64,000 bases of DNA from positions 10,237-74,236 of the forward strand of contig JBBRTB010000022.1 in assembly GCA_038244815.1 (NCBI GenBank), read 5' to 3'. The position numbers and the translations under genes are program-made. Under the pieces are notes generated by a model that saw only the letters and a program-made list of their open reading frames with translations, was not told the origin of the DNA and made no database searches. Positions within the stretch are counted from its first letter, which is position 1. Every line of letters begins with the position of its first letter. This document shows positions 54,115 to 63,085 of the stretch, in pieces. The DNA is from DASVHS01 sp038244815. GTDB taxonomy: Bacteria > Acidobacteriota > Thermoanaerobaculia > Gp7-AA8.

Positions 54115-55365
54115 ATGTCCGAGGGGTCGATCAATCTGTCGTTCGAGGATTTGAAAGGGGCAGTATCCGAAGGCGCGGCCGCGTTCCGCTGCGTGACGGA
54201 ATACCAGCCTGTCGGGGGATCCGGCAGCAAAGTGTTTCCTCCCACGTATGCGGGCTCGGTCTATGCGTTCGAGAGCCGGCGGCTCAACGGCGAGGAGCAC
54301 CAGTGCGTCATTCTCGATTCCGTTGCGTCCCAGGCCAATCGGATGGAAGAGGCTCTCCGCTCGGCATGGGAAGAAAAGCACATCAGTCTTCCGGTGATTT
54401 CCGTCGACTTCACAAAGGACTTCAGAGATATCGGGAAAGTCACGAGTCTGGACGCGCCGCATCGAATCGCTGACGCGATTCTTCGCTATGCAAAGACGCA
54501 AGACGGGGATGAGTTTTTCTCTAGGAGCCGGTACGCCGGGATGTGGAAAGAGGCATCGATTCACAACGCGACTTCGCTACTGGAGATCTGTCCCACCGCG
54601 CTCGTGTTCGGCATCTGGGGATCACCAGAAGCCACCGGAGGACTGGGAGCAAAGTTTCAGCGTGTGATCGTCTCCGAAATGATTGGGGTCGACGCGGTAC
54701 CCGGTGCGAAGACAACTAGCAGGATCGATCCAACCGGAATCCGGGCTGGTGTGAAGTTGTATCAGGCGGCACCCGGGTCGGGCGATCTTGAGTGGACAGT
54801 GGACGAGAAAAAGGCAGTGCAGGAAAAGAAAAAATCGGTGCTGCTCGGAAAGCCGTCAGAGCTGAACCTGGGAAACGTTACGCCTACTGCCGAGTCGCCG
54901 GAGGATACGGGCGGCCTGATCAAAGGCGGCGGCGTCACCATTTCTCGTGCCCTGCAGTTCACGACAATCTCACTTCCGGCAATCCGCCGGCTTCGGTTCC
55001 CTTTGAACGATCAACCTGATCCGGAAGTCGACGTCATCGGACGGATCGCCGTGGCGGCGCTCGCGCTCTGCGCGGCAACTCTCACTCACGAGGATGGTGC
55101 GGATCTTCGCTCACGTTGCCACCTCGTTCCGACCTCAGAGCTCAAATGGGAACTGGTTGGCCGCCCGGGTGAGGACTCCCGGTTCTTCACGCTCGACGGT
55201 GCAGGTGCAACGTCTCTCTTCAATCGCGCGGTTGAACAGGTGAAATCGCTTCGATCGAAGGGCCTCGAGTGGCATGACGAAGAGATTCGTTTGATCCCTT
55301 CGAAGCAACTGGTCGACGCGATCCAGTTAAGCCGGGCACGCGGAGGCGCCGAGGAGGTCGAATGA
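54115..55365 (+). CDS. csb1: Csb1 (GSU0053 family), Cas7 backbone protein of type I-G/I-U
   Basis: 416 residues from ATG 54115, preceded by GAAAGGAGAAGG. Recognised by QCVILDSVASQANRMEEAL, ALVFGIWGSPEATGGLG and AKFQRVIVSEMIG, which are typical of the Csb1/Cas7u RAMP family. Multiple copies are expected to wrap the crRNA spacer as the Cascade backbone in the cytoplasm. It overlaps csb2 by 4 nt, the start of a tightly packed operon. Confidence 0.92.
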   Translation: MSEGSINLSFEDLKGAVSEGAAAFRCVTEYQPVGGSGSKVFPPTYAGSVYAFESRRLNGEEHQCVILDSVASQANRMEEALRSAWEEKHISLPVISVDFTKDFRDIGKVTSLDAPHRIADAILRYAKTQDGDEFFSRSRYAGMWKEASIHNATSLLEICPTALVFGIWGSPEATGGLGAKFQRVIVSEMIGVDAVPGAKTTSRIDPTGIRAGVKLYQAAPGSGDLEWTVDEKKAVQEKKKSVLLGKPSELNLGNVTPTAESPEDTGGLIKGGGVTISRALQFTTISLPAIRRLRFPLNDQPDPEVDVIGRIAVAALALCAATLTHEDGADLRSRCHLVPTSELKWELVGRPGEDSRFFTLDGAGATSLFNRAVEQVKSLRSKGLEWHDEEIRLIPSKQLVDAIQLSRARGGAEEVE

Positions 55366-56780
55366 TCGCCATCGGCATCGAATACCTGAATGGTGTCGCG
55401 GTTGCCACACATCCGGCCGACTATCGCGAGGCGGAATGGCCGCCTCATCCCGCGCGCCTGTTCATGGCACTCGCGGCGTCGTTCTTTGAAACGCGCGACA
55501 ACTCGATGGAGACAGCCTACCGCGAACGAGAGGCACTCGAATGGCTCGAAGCGCTGCCATCGCCGGAGATCGTTGCTCCGCGGGGATCTTCGCGAGGCGT
55601 CGTCAAACATTTTGTTCCTGTCAATGACCTGAAGACCAAAGATGTCATTCCTCGCCGCCGGCAGGAACGGTTCTTTCCGGCGACGGTTCTCGGTGACGAA
55701 TCGAGTGTTTGGTTTGTCTGGGCAGAGGCTGCGCCGACCACGCCGATTCGCGCGGCGCTGGAGCGGCTTACGCAACGGCTTGTCCGGGTGGGGCATTCAT
55801 CGTCATTTGTTCGAGCGTGTTTGGCTGACGTCCCTGGCAAGGCGCAAGATCGCTGGACCCCTTCCGACGGAGGCAGTCTCCGACTGCGCGTTTCTCATCC
55901 CGGTCTCTTATCGAATCTGGAAGAGTTGCACGCTCTCGGCGAGAGGCCATCCACGGGCAAATGGCAGGGATATGAACTGTGGCGGGGGACAGTTTCCGCT
56001 CCCGACCCTGTCCCCTCGGTATTCGATCCAAGAATCGTGATCCTGCGCCTGCGAGAGGGCCCAAACCTGGGTCTCACGTTCACTCTCCGCCTCACGGATG
56101 CTCTAAGAAGCGCAGTCATGTCGAACGCGCCGGCAACACTTCCTGAATTCCTTTCAGGGCATGGCTCCGACGGCGGTCCCAGTCGCCGGCCACATGCCGC
56201 GTTCCTCCCACTCGCCTTCGTGGACGGTGAATACGCCGATGGCCATTTGATGGGTCTTGGGATTGCCCTTCCGATCCGACTGTCAGCGGAAGAAAGGATG
56301 ATCTGCCTTCGAGCTCTTGCCTCTCGTCTTTCGAGCAGCGAGCAACCATTGATTCGCCTGAATCTCGGGCGTCTGGGGGTGTGGGAGATGAAAGTCGATT
56401 CGGATGAAGATCCTCCCAGAAATCTCCGGCCATCCCTCTACACCAGGAGGTGTACCACCTGGGCCTCGGTCACGCCCGTCGTGCTCGACCGATTTGCTGA
56501 AGAGGAAAGGGAGCAAGAGGAGATCATTGCAACCGGGTGCGAGCGAATCGGCCTGCCGTCACCCATCGAAGTTCACGTGTCCAGGTTCTCTCAGTTCCGG
56601 AGTGTCCCACCGGCGTGGGAGTTTCCGCCACTGACGACCGGAAAGCGTCAAGACCGGCGATATCACGTCCACGTGGCGCTTCGATTCGCGCAACCCGTCT
56701 GCGGGCCAGTCCTGATCGGCGCGGGACGTTATCGCGGCTATGGCCTCTGTAAGCCAGTTGGAGACTCGGGCCGTGTTTGA
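55362..56780 (+). CDS. csb2: Csb2 (GSU0054 family), Cas5-Cas6 type protein
   Basis: 472 residues. The N-terminus (IAIGIEYLNGVAVATHPADY, then WPPHPARLFMALAAS) is typical of Csb2. A C-terminal RAMP part has the glycine-rich loop GAGRYRGYGLC and a preceding YHVHVALRFAQPV, matching a Cas6-like domain. It likely caps the crRNA 5' handle and cuts the repeat. No separate cas6 is present, which supports this. The 3' end overlaps the cas3 start. Confidence 0.9.
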   Translation: MIAIGIEYLNGVAVATHPADYREAEWPPHPARLFMALAASFFETRDNSMETAYREREALEWLEALPSPEIVAPRGSSRGVVKHFVPVNDLKTKDVIPRRRQERFFPATVLGDESSVWFVWAEAAPTTPIRAALERLTQRLVRVGHSSSFVRACLADVPGKAQDRWTPSDGGSLRLRVSHPGLLSNLEELHALGERPSTGKWQGYELWRGTVSAPDPVPSVFDPRIVILRLREGPNLGLTFTLRLTDALRSAVMSNAPATLPEFLSGHGSDGGPSRRPHAAFLPLAFVDGEYADGHLMGLGIALPIRLSAEERMICLRALASRLSSSEQPLIRLNLGRLGVWEMKVDSDEDPPRNLRPSLYTRRCTTWASVTPVVLDRFAEEEREQEEIIATGCERIGLPSPIEVHVSRFSQFRSVPPAWEFPPLTTGKRQDRRYHVHVALRFAQPVCGPVLIGAGRYRGYGLCKPVGDSGRV

Positions 56781-59745
56781 GCTTCGCGCCGATCGATTTG
56801 GTGAATTCTCTCGAGCTCTCTGGTCGCGCGATCCATTTCCGTGGCAGCGGCGCGTTGCAGAGAAGGTGGCGGATGGGAACCCATGGCCGCGCGGTATCGC
56901 GGCGCCCACGGGGAGCGGCAAGACGAGTTGTCTCGATATCGCGGTTTTCTCTCTCGCATGCCAGGCTTCAATCCCTCCCGCAAAGCGCACGGCTTGCCGT
57001 CGAAACTTCTTCGTGGTCGACCGCAGAATCGTGGTGGACGAGGCGTACGAGCACGCCACCAGGCTCGCCAGTCGTCTTGCCGCCGCGAGCGACGGAATCC
57101 TGTACGAAGTCGCGCAGAATCTGCGGGCCATCTCTGCAACGTCCGAACCGCTGACTGTTCACCGGATGCGTGGGGGGACGCTGCGAGACATCGGCTGGAC
57201 AAGGAATCCCAGTCAGGTGGCGATCATTCTGAGCACTGTCGATCAGATCGGATCGCGTATTCTCTTTCGTGGGTATGGCGTCACGCCGCGTATGGCGCCC
57301 ATTCATGCGGCGCTGGCGGCAAACGACAGCCTCATTCTTCTCGACGAAGCGCACTGTGCCCGCGCATTCGCTTCAACCGCGTTGGCAGTCGAGAAATATC
57401 GAGAACGGGCCGAAGAGCCTTTGCACCTCCCATTTCAGATCGTGGTTCTGTCCGCGACCTTTCCGCCAGACATCACGGGGGAGATTGAACATCTGGGGGA
57501 TGACGACCGGCAGGACCCGATTCTCGGCGCGCGGGTCCGAGCATCAAAGCCGGCTCGGTTATCCGTTGCGAAAAGTGCAGCAGGTGATCACGCGCTTCCG
57601 CAATTTGCCCGCGAACTGGCCAGTGAAGCTCGGGCGATGGTCGGCCGGGGCAGGAACACCGTTGCGGTGATGGTCAATCGCGTGAAAACCGCGCGTCTGG
57701 TTTACGAAGCATTGAAGTCCGACGATCTCGATGTGCTCCTGATGATTGGGAGAATGCGGCCAATCGATCGCGATGTGCTCATCGACCAGTGGCATACGAT
57801 GATCCATGCTCTCGAGAGCGGCGGCGCGACCCGGCGCAACGTCGTGCTGGTCTCGACGCAATGCCTGGAGGTTGGAGCCAACCTTTCATTCGAGGGTCTC
57901 GTAACGGAATGCGCGAGTCTCGATGCCCTGCGCCAGCGCTTCGGACGGCTGAACCGATTTGCGGAGCGATCCAACGCCGGCTCGTGCGAGGGCGTCGTCA
58001 TGATTCAGTCTGCTCAGAGAAAGGAGACCGACGACGACCCCGTCTACGGCCAGGCACTCGCAAACACCTGGCAATGGCTCGAGTCGATTGCCGAGGCGGA
58101 CACTGTCGATTTCGGAATCGATGCGATGGATTCGAAGGTTGCATCACTGCCCGATCTCACTGCGATGCTGGCCCCTGCTCCACAGTCTCCAGTGATGCTG
58201 CCAGCCTATCTCGATTTCTGGGCGCAGACCTCACCGAGGCCCACACCTGATCCAGATCCCGCTCTTTTCCTTCACGGCCTCGGCAGGGGATCCGCCGAGG
58301 TTCAAGTCTGCTGGCGTGCCGACCTCCCTTTTGAACGGCCTGAAATTTGGAAAGATATTGTCGATCTCTGTCCCCCGACTGCCGGTGAGTGCGCTCAGGT
58401 GCCCCTGTGGATCGCCAGAGACTGGATCAATGGGTCGGGGAGGGAAGATGGATTGTCGGATGTCGAAAGTGCCGCGGAACCAGAACCTCACAGGCGCGCT
58501 CGCGGGGCGCGCGATGCACTTCGCTGGGGAAGTGTCAAGGACCGACAACTCGTTTGTTCCGGGAATGAGATTGCTCCTGGTGACACGATCGTTCTTTCGG
58601 CGGCTCGCGCAAAGGATATGTCAGCCTCGGAAATTGACGATGAGTGGGGCGTCCTCGGCCATTTTCACCCGCGCGCGGATGGACGCCCCATCCTGGACCT
58701 GGCCGAGATCTCGTTCCTCAACGCGCGTGATCTGCCAATCTTGAGGATCACAAGGTCAGCCATCGCGCTATGGGCGATCGATCCTCCGGGCCGGCTGGCG
58801 TACTTCGGCTCCGCTTCTGAGGAGCTTTCTTACGAACAGCGGGACGAACTGCACGACGTTCTGCAAACCGTGAGGGCGAATGCAAGAAGCGAGATCCAAG
58901 GAATCATCGAACCCCTCATTGGGCAATGGCGAAAGGTCTCATTCGAACGCCATCTCGCGGGTGGCTTCGTTCTGAAGGGCAGTGAGCGCGTCGGACGACA
59001 CTCTGACTCACCGATGCCTGAAGACGTGGCGGTGGAAAAGGAGGAGATTGATACCTCCGGTGCCAGCCGCGCTCTACCGCTAGCGATCCACCTGCGAGAT
59101 GTTGGCGAACGTTCTTTGCAGCTGGCCGAGTCCTGCGGCTTGCCGTCCGAACTTGCGCAGGCGATCGGTCAGGCTGGTCACTTGCATGATGTGGGCAAGG
59201 CTGACAGCCGGTTTCAACTGGTGTTGCATCGCGGGGATGAGTGGGCCGCGGCAATTGCACCAACACCGCTGGCAAAGTCACCGGAGGTTCCTCTCTTCGG
59301 TGTGGCTGCTGGACGAATTCAGGCACGGGTAGGACTGCCGGAAGGGTTTCGACATGAGCTTGTCTCCGTGAGAATGGTCGAGAACTCCTCCGAGATGGCG
59401 GTTCGTCTTGCTGGCCATCACGATCTCGTTTTACATCTGGTGGCAACCCACCACGGGTTCTGCCGGCCATGGGCACCTGTCGTCATCGACGAGTACCCCC
59501 ATGAGGTACGACTTAACGTCGATCACTTCACTCTCTCAGGCTCCAGCGCAACCGCGCTTGAGCGGATCGACAGCGGCGTGGCTGATCGATTCTGGCGTCT
59601 CGTTCGACGGTATGGATGGTGGGGCCTCGCTTTCCTCGAAACGATGATGAGGCTTGCGGATCATCTTGAGAGTGACCGGCGTGAACGCGAGGGGTTCGAA
59701 CCTTCGTCAGCGTGCAATCCGAGCGCTCTTGAGGAGGTTGGCTGA
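56773..59745 (+). CDS. cas3: Cas3 helicase-nuclease with C-terminal HD domain
   Basis: 990 residues from GTG 56773, which has GGAG 9 nt upstream and gives the usual N-terminus (FSRALWSRDPFPWQRRVAE); an ATG at 56740 is the alternative. Walker A is APTGSGKTSC near residue 50, and the DEAH box is ILLDEAHCARAF near 189. The helicase C lobe includes QCLEVGANLSFEGLVTE and QRFGRLNRF. The HD nuclease is at the C-terminus (GHLHDVGKADSRFQ near 803, HHGFCRPWAP later). This HD-last order is characteristic of type I-G/I-U. It unwinds and degrades target DNA. Confidence 0.93.
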   Translation: MFELRADRFGEFSRALWSRDPFPWQRRVAEKVADGNPWPRGIAAPTGSGKTSCLDIAVFSLACQASIPPAKRTACRRNFFVVDRRIVVDEAYEHATRLASRLAAASDGILYEVAQNLRAISATSEPLTVHRMRGGTLRDIGWTRNPSQVAIILSTVDQIGSRILFRGYGVTPRMAPIHAALAANDSLILLDEAHCARAFASTALAVEKYRERAEEPLHLPFQIVVLSATFPPDITGEIEHLGDDDRQDPILGARVRASKPARLSVAKSAAGDHALPQFARELASEARAMVGRGRNTVAVMVNRVKTARLVYEALKSDDLDVLLMIGRMRPIDRDVLIDQWHTMIHALESGGATRRNVVLVSTQCLEVGANLSFEGLVTECASLDALRQRFGRLNRFAERSNAGSCEGVVMIQSAQRKETDDDPVYGQALANTWQWLESIAEADTVDFGIDAMDSKVASLPDLTAMLAPAPQSPVMLPAYLDFWAQTSPRPTPDPDPALFLHGLGRGSAEVQVCWRADLPFERPEIWKDIVDLCPPTAGECAQVPLWIARDWINGSGREDGLSDVESAAEPEPHRRARGARDALRWGSVKDRQLVCSGNEIAPGDTIVLSAARAKDMSASEIDDEWGVLGHFHPRADGRPILDLAEISFLNARDLPILRITRSAIALWAIDPPGRLAYFGSASEELSYEQRDELHDVLQTVRANARSEIQGIIEPLIGQWRKVSFERHLAGGFVLKGSERVGRHSDSPMPEDVAVEKEEIDTSGASRALPLAIHLRDVGERSLQLAESCGLPSELAQAIGQAGHLHDVGKADSRFQLVLHRGDEWAAAIAPTPLAKSPEVPLFGVAAGRIQARVGLPEGFRHELVSVRMVENSSEMAVRLAGHHDLVLHLVATHHGFCRPWAPVVIDEYPHEVRLNVDHFTLSGSSATALERIDSGVADRFWRLVRRYGWWGLAFLETMMRLADHLESDRREREGFEPSSACNPSALEEVG

Positions 59746-60654
59746 ATGACTGAGATACACCTGAGGGCTCTCGATGGGAGCAATCCGCTGGCGTTCCTGT
59801 CGGCAGTCGGCACGCTGCGCGGTTCAACGGGCGCCTTTGGGACCGCCGTCAAGATGGACTGGGTGCGCGATCGCTTTTGGTATCCGCGTCTTCAGTTCCT
59901 CGGTGTTGTCACGCCAGAGGAACTAGTCCGGGAGCTCAGTTCATGGCTTGCTGACAGGGCATCTGACTTCAGAATTTCGGACGACAAGGCAGGCATGCAG
60001 TATAAAGATCTGACCATTCCGCGGGAGTTGTTTCGATCTCTCGTCATGGCATCAGTGACCAGCGAACGTCTTGAAGTGCTCGCTGCACTGGGAACCGATG
60101 CGACGGCTGAAGCGAACATCGAGGATACGGCTCTTCGGACGATGAGCGGAGCAGGCCATCAGCATTACCTGGAGAGCATTGAGAAACTGGCCGACCTCAC
60201 CACTTCGGAAGACCTGCGGCGGGCCTTGTTCGAACCGTGGAAATATGACGATCAACTCCCTTACCTGCGGCTCGATCCACGCGATGATCGCCGATACGCT
60301 CTGCGATGGCAGGATCCTTCGAGGCAATCGAAAGGCTTTGAAATTCGAACCGTGAGGGGTGCGAACCGCCTCGCGGTGGAGGGCATGCGTGTCTTCCCTG
60401 TCATTCCTTGCAGGCAGCAAGACGCGACGACAGGCTTTCGAAGGATTGCACGGGTGGTCTCCTGGACCTGGCCGATCTGGCATGGGATGATTTCGCTGGA
60501 CTCGGTACGCTCACTCGTGGCGATACGGGAGTTACAGGAGGAGAGTCTCGTTCACCGAAAGGTCATCAGAGCGATGGGAGTCGTCGAGGTGTTCCGAAGC
60601 AGAAGAATCACCATCGGTAAAGTCCGGAACTTCACGCCAGCTCGTGCGGTCTAG
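59746..60654 (+). CDS. csb3: Csb3-like (GSU0052 type) Cas8 candidate
   Basis: 302 residues beginning directly after the cas3 stop. The N-terminus LRALDGSNPLAFLSAVGTLR resembles the opening of Csx17/Cas8u proteins. The rest, with WVRDRFWYPRLQF, YLRLDPRDDRRYALRW and GANRLAVEGMRVFPV, fits the GSU0052/Csb3 family as I recall it. It would be the small large-subunit equivalent that recognises the PAM and recruits Cas3. It is under half the size of Csx17-type Cas8. The assignment depends on context and weak motifs. Confidence 0.6.
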   Translation: MTEIHLRALDGSNPLAFLSAVGTLRGSTGAFGTAVKMDWVRDRFWYPRLQFLGVVTPEELVRELSSWLADRASDFRISDDKAGMQYKDLTIPRELFRSLVMASVTSERLEVLAALGTDATAEANIEDTALRTMSGAGHQHYLESIEKLADLTTSEDLRRALFEPWKYDDQLPYLRLDPRDDRRYALRWQDPSRQSKGFEIRTVRGANRLAVEGMRVFPVIPCRQQDATTGFRRIARVVSWTWPIWHGMISLDSVRSLVAIRELQEESLVHRKVIRAMGVVEVFRSRRITIGKVRNFTPARAV

Positions 60655-60767
60655 ACACATCGACGCATTCCTTCTCCGCCTGCTCTGTCGGGCAAGAAGA
60701 GTCAACCCCGGCTCCGAGTCCGAACCCCGCCTTGCGATGGCATGACCGATGACCGTAGGATGAAGCG

Positions 60768-61052
60768 ATGGAAACGCTCCCGGAGCACTTTCGAGATCGT
60801 ATCCGCGAGATCGCGGCCCGCCATGGCGCCAGGAACGTCCGTCTTTTCGGCTCTCGCGCCCGCGGCGACGCCTCCGCTTCGAGCGATGTCGACCTTCTCG
60901 TCCAGATGGACTCCTCCAGCTCGCTGCTCGATCTCATCGCTCTCGAGCGTGAGTTGGAGGCGGCGCTGCACCTCGATGTGGATCTGCTCACGGCGGCGTC
61001 GCTCAGCCCGTATCTGCGCGACCGCGTCGAGCGTGAAGCCATCCCGTTGTGA
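60768..61052 (+). CDS. mntA: MNT-type nucleotidyltransferase, antitoxin
   Basis: 94 residues. The minimal nucleotidyltransferase signature is GSRARGDASASSDVDLLV, fitting GS-x9-DxD, with a third acidic strand in LHLDVDLLT. In HEPN/MNT modules this protein neutralises the toxin by adding AMP to a tyrosine. It overlaps the toxin gene by 4 nt. It sits 113 nt after csb3 and 37 nt, via the toxin, from the cas4 start region. Confidence 0.88.
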   Translation: METLPEHFRDRIREIAARHGARNVRLFGSRARGDASASSDVDLLVQMDSSSSLLDLIALERELEAALHLDVDLLTAASLSPYLRDRVEREAIPL

Positions 61053-61387
61053 CCGGCGGTGACCGGGCCCGGCTCCTTCATATTCGAGACGCCATCGCGA
61101 GAATCCGCTCCTTCGCTCCTTCGCAGCCGGCCTTCATGGACTCTGCGATGGTTCAGGATGCCGTCATCCGCAACCTGGAAGTGATCGGCGAAGCGGCAAA
61201 GTCGTTGAGTGATCCGGTCAGGGACGCCACGCCCGGCATTCCATGGACCGACATCGCCGGGATGCGGGACCGCCTGATTCATCACTACCATCAGGTCGAT
61301 CTCGATCTCGTCTGGCAGACCGTGACGAGGGATCTCGAGGCCCTCCAGGCCGCCGTCGGCAGCCTGTTATCGGCTGACGGATTCTGA
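61049..61387 (+). CDS. hepT: HEPN-domain RNase toxin (HepT/DUF86)
   Basis: 112 residues from GTG 61049. The RNase motif RDRLIHHY exactly fits R-x4-H-x-Y (residues about 72-79). AVIRNLEVIGEAAKSLSD is the other conserved HepT helix. HepT cleaves RNA when not AMPylated by MntA. Together with the preceding gene it forms a complete toxin-antitoxin pair embedded in the cas gene run. Confidence 0.88.
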   Translation: MTGGDRARLLHIRDAIARIRSFAPSQPAFMDSAMVQDAVIRNLEVIGEAAKSLSDPVRDATPGIPWTDIAGMRDRLIHHYHQVDLDLVWQTVTRDLEALQAAVGSLLSADGF

Positions 61388-61425
61388 CAGCCGCCGGAGA
61401 TACCTTCGCGCCGTGGAGGTGCCTC

Positions 61426-62391
61426 ATGAAGACGGAAATTCGGGGCGACCGGAGTGACAACGCGGGCGTTCCCGGCCTGATCCCCGCGCGTATGTTGAAC
61501 GAGTTCGTCTATTGCCCGAGGCTTGCGTGGCTCGAATGGGTCCAGGGCGAATGGCAGGAGAGCGGCGATACCGTCGAGGGCGACCGGGTACACAGGCGCG
61601 TTGCCCAGCCGGAAGGCCCTCGGGCCGCGCTGCATCAGCGTTCGATCCATCTGTCGAGCGAGACGTTGCACCTCACTGCAATCATCGATCTGATCGAGAG
61701 CGATGGAAAACGGGTCAGGCCGGTCGAGTACAAGAAGGGCCGGAAGCCGCCCGTGGCCGGTGGCGCCTGGGAACCGGAGCGCGTGCAGCTCTGCGCCCAG
61801 GGTCTGCTGCTGCGCGAGCACGGCTACGAGTGCCACGAGGGAGCGATTTACTTTGCCGCCTCGAGAGAGCGCGTGCGGATCCGTTTCACCGACGATCTGG
61901 TGCAAGCCACGCTCCGCCACGTTCAGTCGATGCGCGATGTGCTGACGCGGGGCGTCATTCCACCGCCGCTCGAAGACAGTCCGAAGTGTCCGCGCTGCTC
62001 ACTCGTGTCCATTCTGCCTTCCGGAGGAGGTCAACTTTCTGCGCCGCGGCGGCGAAGTTCGCCCGATCGCCGTGAGCGATCGTGGGACGTATCCACTCCT
62101 CGTGCAGGAGCCGGGCAGCTATGTGCGACTGTGCGGATCACGCCTGCGCGTGATCAAGGACGAGGAAGAAGTCGCGAGCGTTCCGCTGATCGGCATCTCT
62201 CACATCATGCTCATGGGAGGAGCCCACGGTTCGAGCGCTGTTTTCCGGGAATGCTGCAGACTCGGCATACCGATCCTCCACATGAGTGGGACGGGATGGC
62301 TGAACGGGATGACTACCGGAGTAGTCCACAAGAACATCGATCTGCGGGCGGAGCAGTTCGCGGCCGCCCGGGACGAAGAGCGGCGGATTGA
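61426..62391 (+). CDS. cas4: Cas4 part of a Cas4-Cas1 fusion, frameshifted
   Basis: ATG 61426 follows a strong GGAGG at 61415-61419. Cas4/RecB-type features: first cluster cysteine in FVYCPRLAWLEW near 28, nuclease residues in LTAIIDLIE and VEYKKGRKP (E-x-K), QLCAQGLLLREHGYE, and C-terminal cysteines CPRC near 186-190. Homology leaves this frame at 62011-62015: reading TGC one base later restores the last cysteine (SLVSIC LPEEVNFL across the shift). The remaining codons to 62391 are out of frame. It trims and selects PAM-containing prespacers. Confidence 0.85.
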   Translation: MKTEIRGDRSDNAGVPGLIPARMLNEFVYCPRLAWLEWVQGEWQESGDTVEGDRVHRRVAQPEGPRAALHQRSIHLSSETLHLTAIIDLIESDGKRVRPVEYKKGRKPPVAGGAWEPERVQLCAQGLLLREHGYECHEGAIYFAASRERVRIRFTDDLVQATLRHVQSMRDVLTRGVIPPPLEDSPKCPRCSLVSILPSGGGQLSAPRRRSSPDRRERSWDVSTPRAGAGQLCATVRITPARDQGRGRSRERSADRHLSHHAHGRSPRFERCFPGMLQTRHTDPPHEWDGMAERDDYRSSPQEHRSAGGAVRGRPGRRAAD

Positions 62392-63085
62392 GATCTCCAG
62401 ACGGATTGTCGCCGCGAAGATTCACAATAGTCGCGTTCTCCTCCGTCGCAACAGCCGTCCCGAGGAGCGCGATCTCGAGATCCTTCGTGGCTACGCCACC
62501 GCCGCCGGGGCAGCAAAGACGATCGAGGAGCTGCTCGGAATCGAAGGTGCGGCCGCGCGCCTCTACTATTCTCTCCTGCCGGGCATGCTCAAGGGAGCTC
62601 CGGAAACGTTGCGAGCGTTCGATCTTGACGGCCGAACCCGCCGGCCTCCGCGGGATCCGATCAACGCTCTGCTCTCCTTCGCGTATTCGATCCTGACAAA
62701 GGACTGGATGGTGGCGCTCCAGGCAGTCGGGTTTGATCCGCTGATGGGCTTCTATCATCGCACCCGCTACGGGAAGCCGGCGCTGGCGCTCGACATGATG
62801 GAGCCGTTCCGGCCGGTGATCGCCGACAGCGTCGTTCTGGCTGCCATCAACAATGCCGAGCTCCAGGAGCGTGACTTTTATGAGCGCGAAGGAGCAGTAC
62901 TGCTCTCTCCGGGAGGGAGGAAAAGCTTCCTTGAGTGCTATGAGCGGCGGGTGGCGATGGAGGTGGAGCACCCACTGTTCGGGTATCGTTGCACCTATCG
63001 CCGAATCTTCGAGCTGGAGGCCCGGCTTCTGGCCCGCCACGTTCTTGGCGAGCTTCCCTCGTACGAGCCGTTCCGAATCCGCTGA
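62072..63085 (+). CDS. cas1: Cas1 part of a Cas4-Cas1 fusion, in the +1 frame
   Basis: The frame is open from 62015 and flows straight from Cas4 (LRRGGEVRPIAVSDRG); the first usable start is GTG 62072, without a ribosome-binding site. Cas1 residues: ELLGIEGAAARLYY with the metal-binding glutamate, GFYHRTRYGKPALALDMMEPFRP with the histidine and aspartate/glutamate (partly quoted). It is the integrase that inserts new spacers. The stop overlaps the cas2 start (TGATG). Without the extra base near 62012 it would be one protein of about 552 residues with Cas4. Confidence 0.9.
   Translation: MSDRGTYPLLVQEPGSYVRLCGSRLRVIKDEEEVASVPLIGISHIMLMGGAHGSSAVFRECCRLGIPILHMSGTGWLNGMTTGVVHKNIDLRAEQFAAARDEERRIEISRRIVAAKIHNSRVLLRRNSRPEERDLEILRGYATAAGAAKTIEELLGIEGAAARLYYSLLPGMLKGAPETLRAFDLDGRTRRPPRDPINALLSFAYSILTKDWMVALQAVGFDPLMGFYHRTRYGKPALALDMMEPFRPVIADSVVLAAINNAELQERDFYEREGAVLLSPGGRKSFLECYERRVAMEVEHPLFGYRCTYRRIFELEARLLARHVLGELPSYEPFRIR

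Noticed and set aside
53907..54245. Minus-strand frame of 112 codons upstream of and overlapping csb1
   Set aside because: No start signals or family features; it overlaps the csb1 ribosome-binding site and start.
62391..62696. Other frames within cas1
   Set aside because: They overlap conserved Cas1 residues in the main frame and show no motif.
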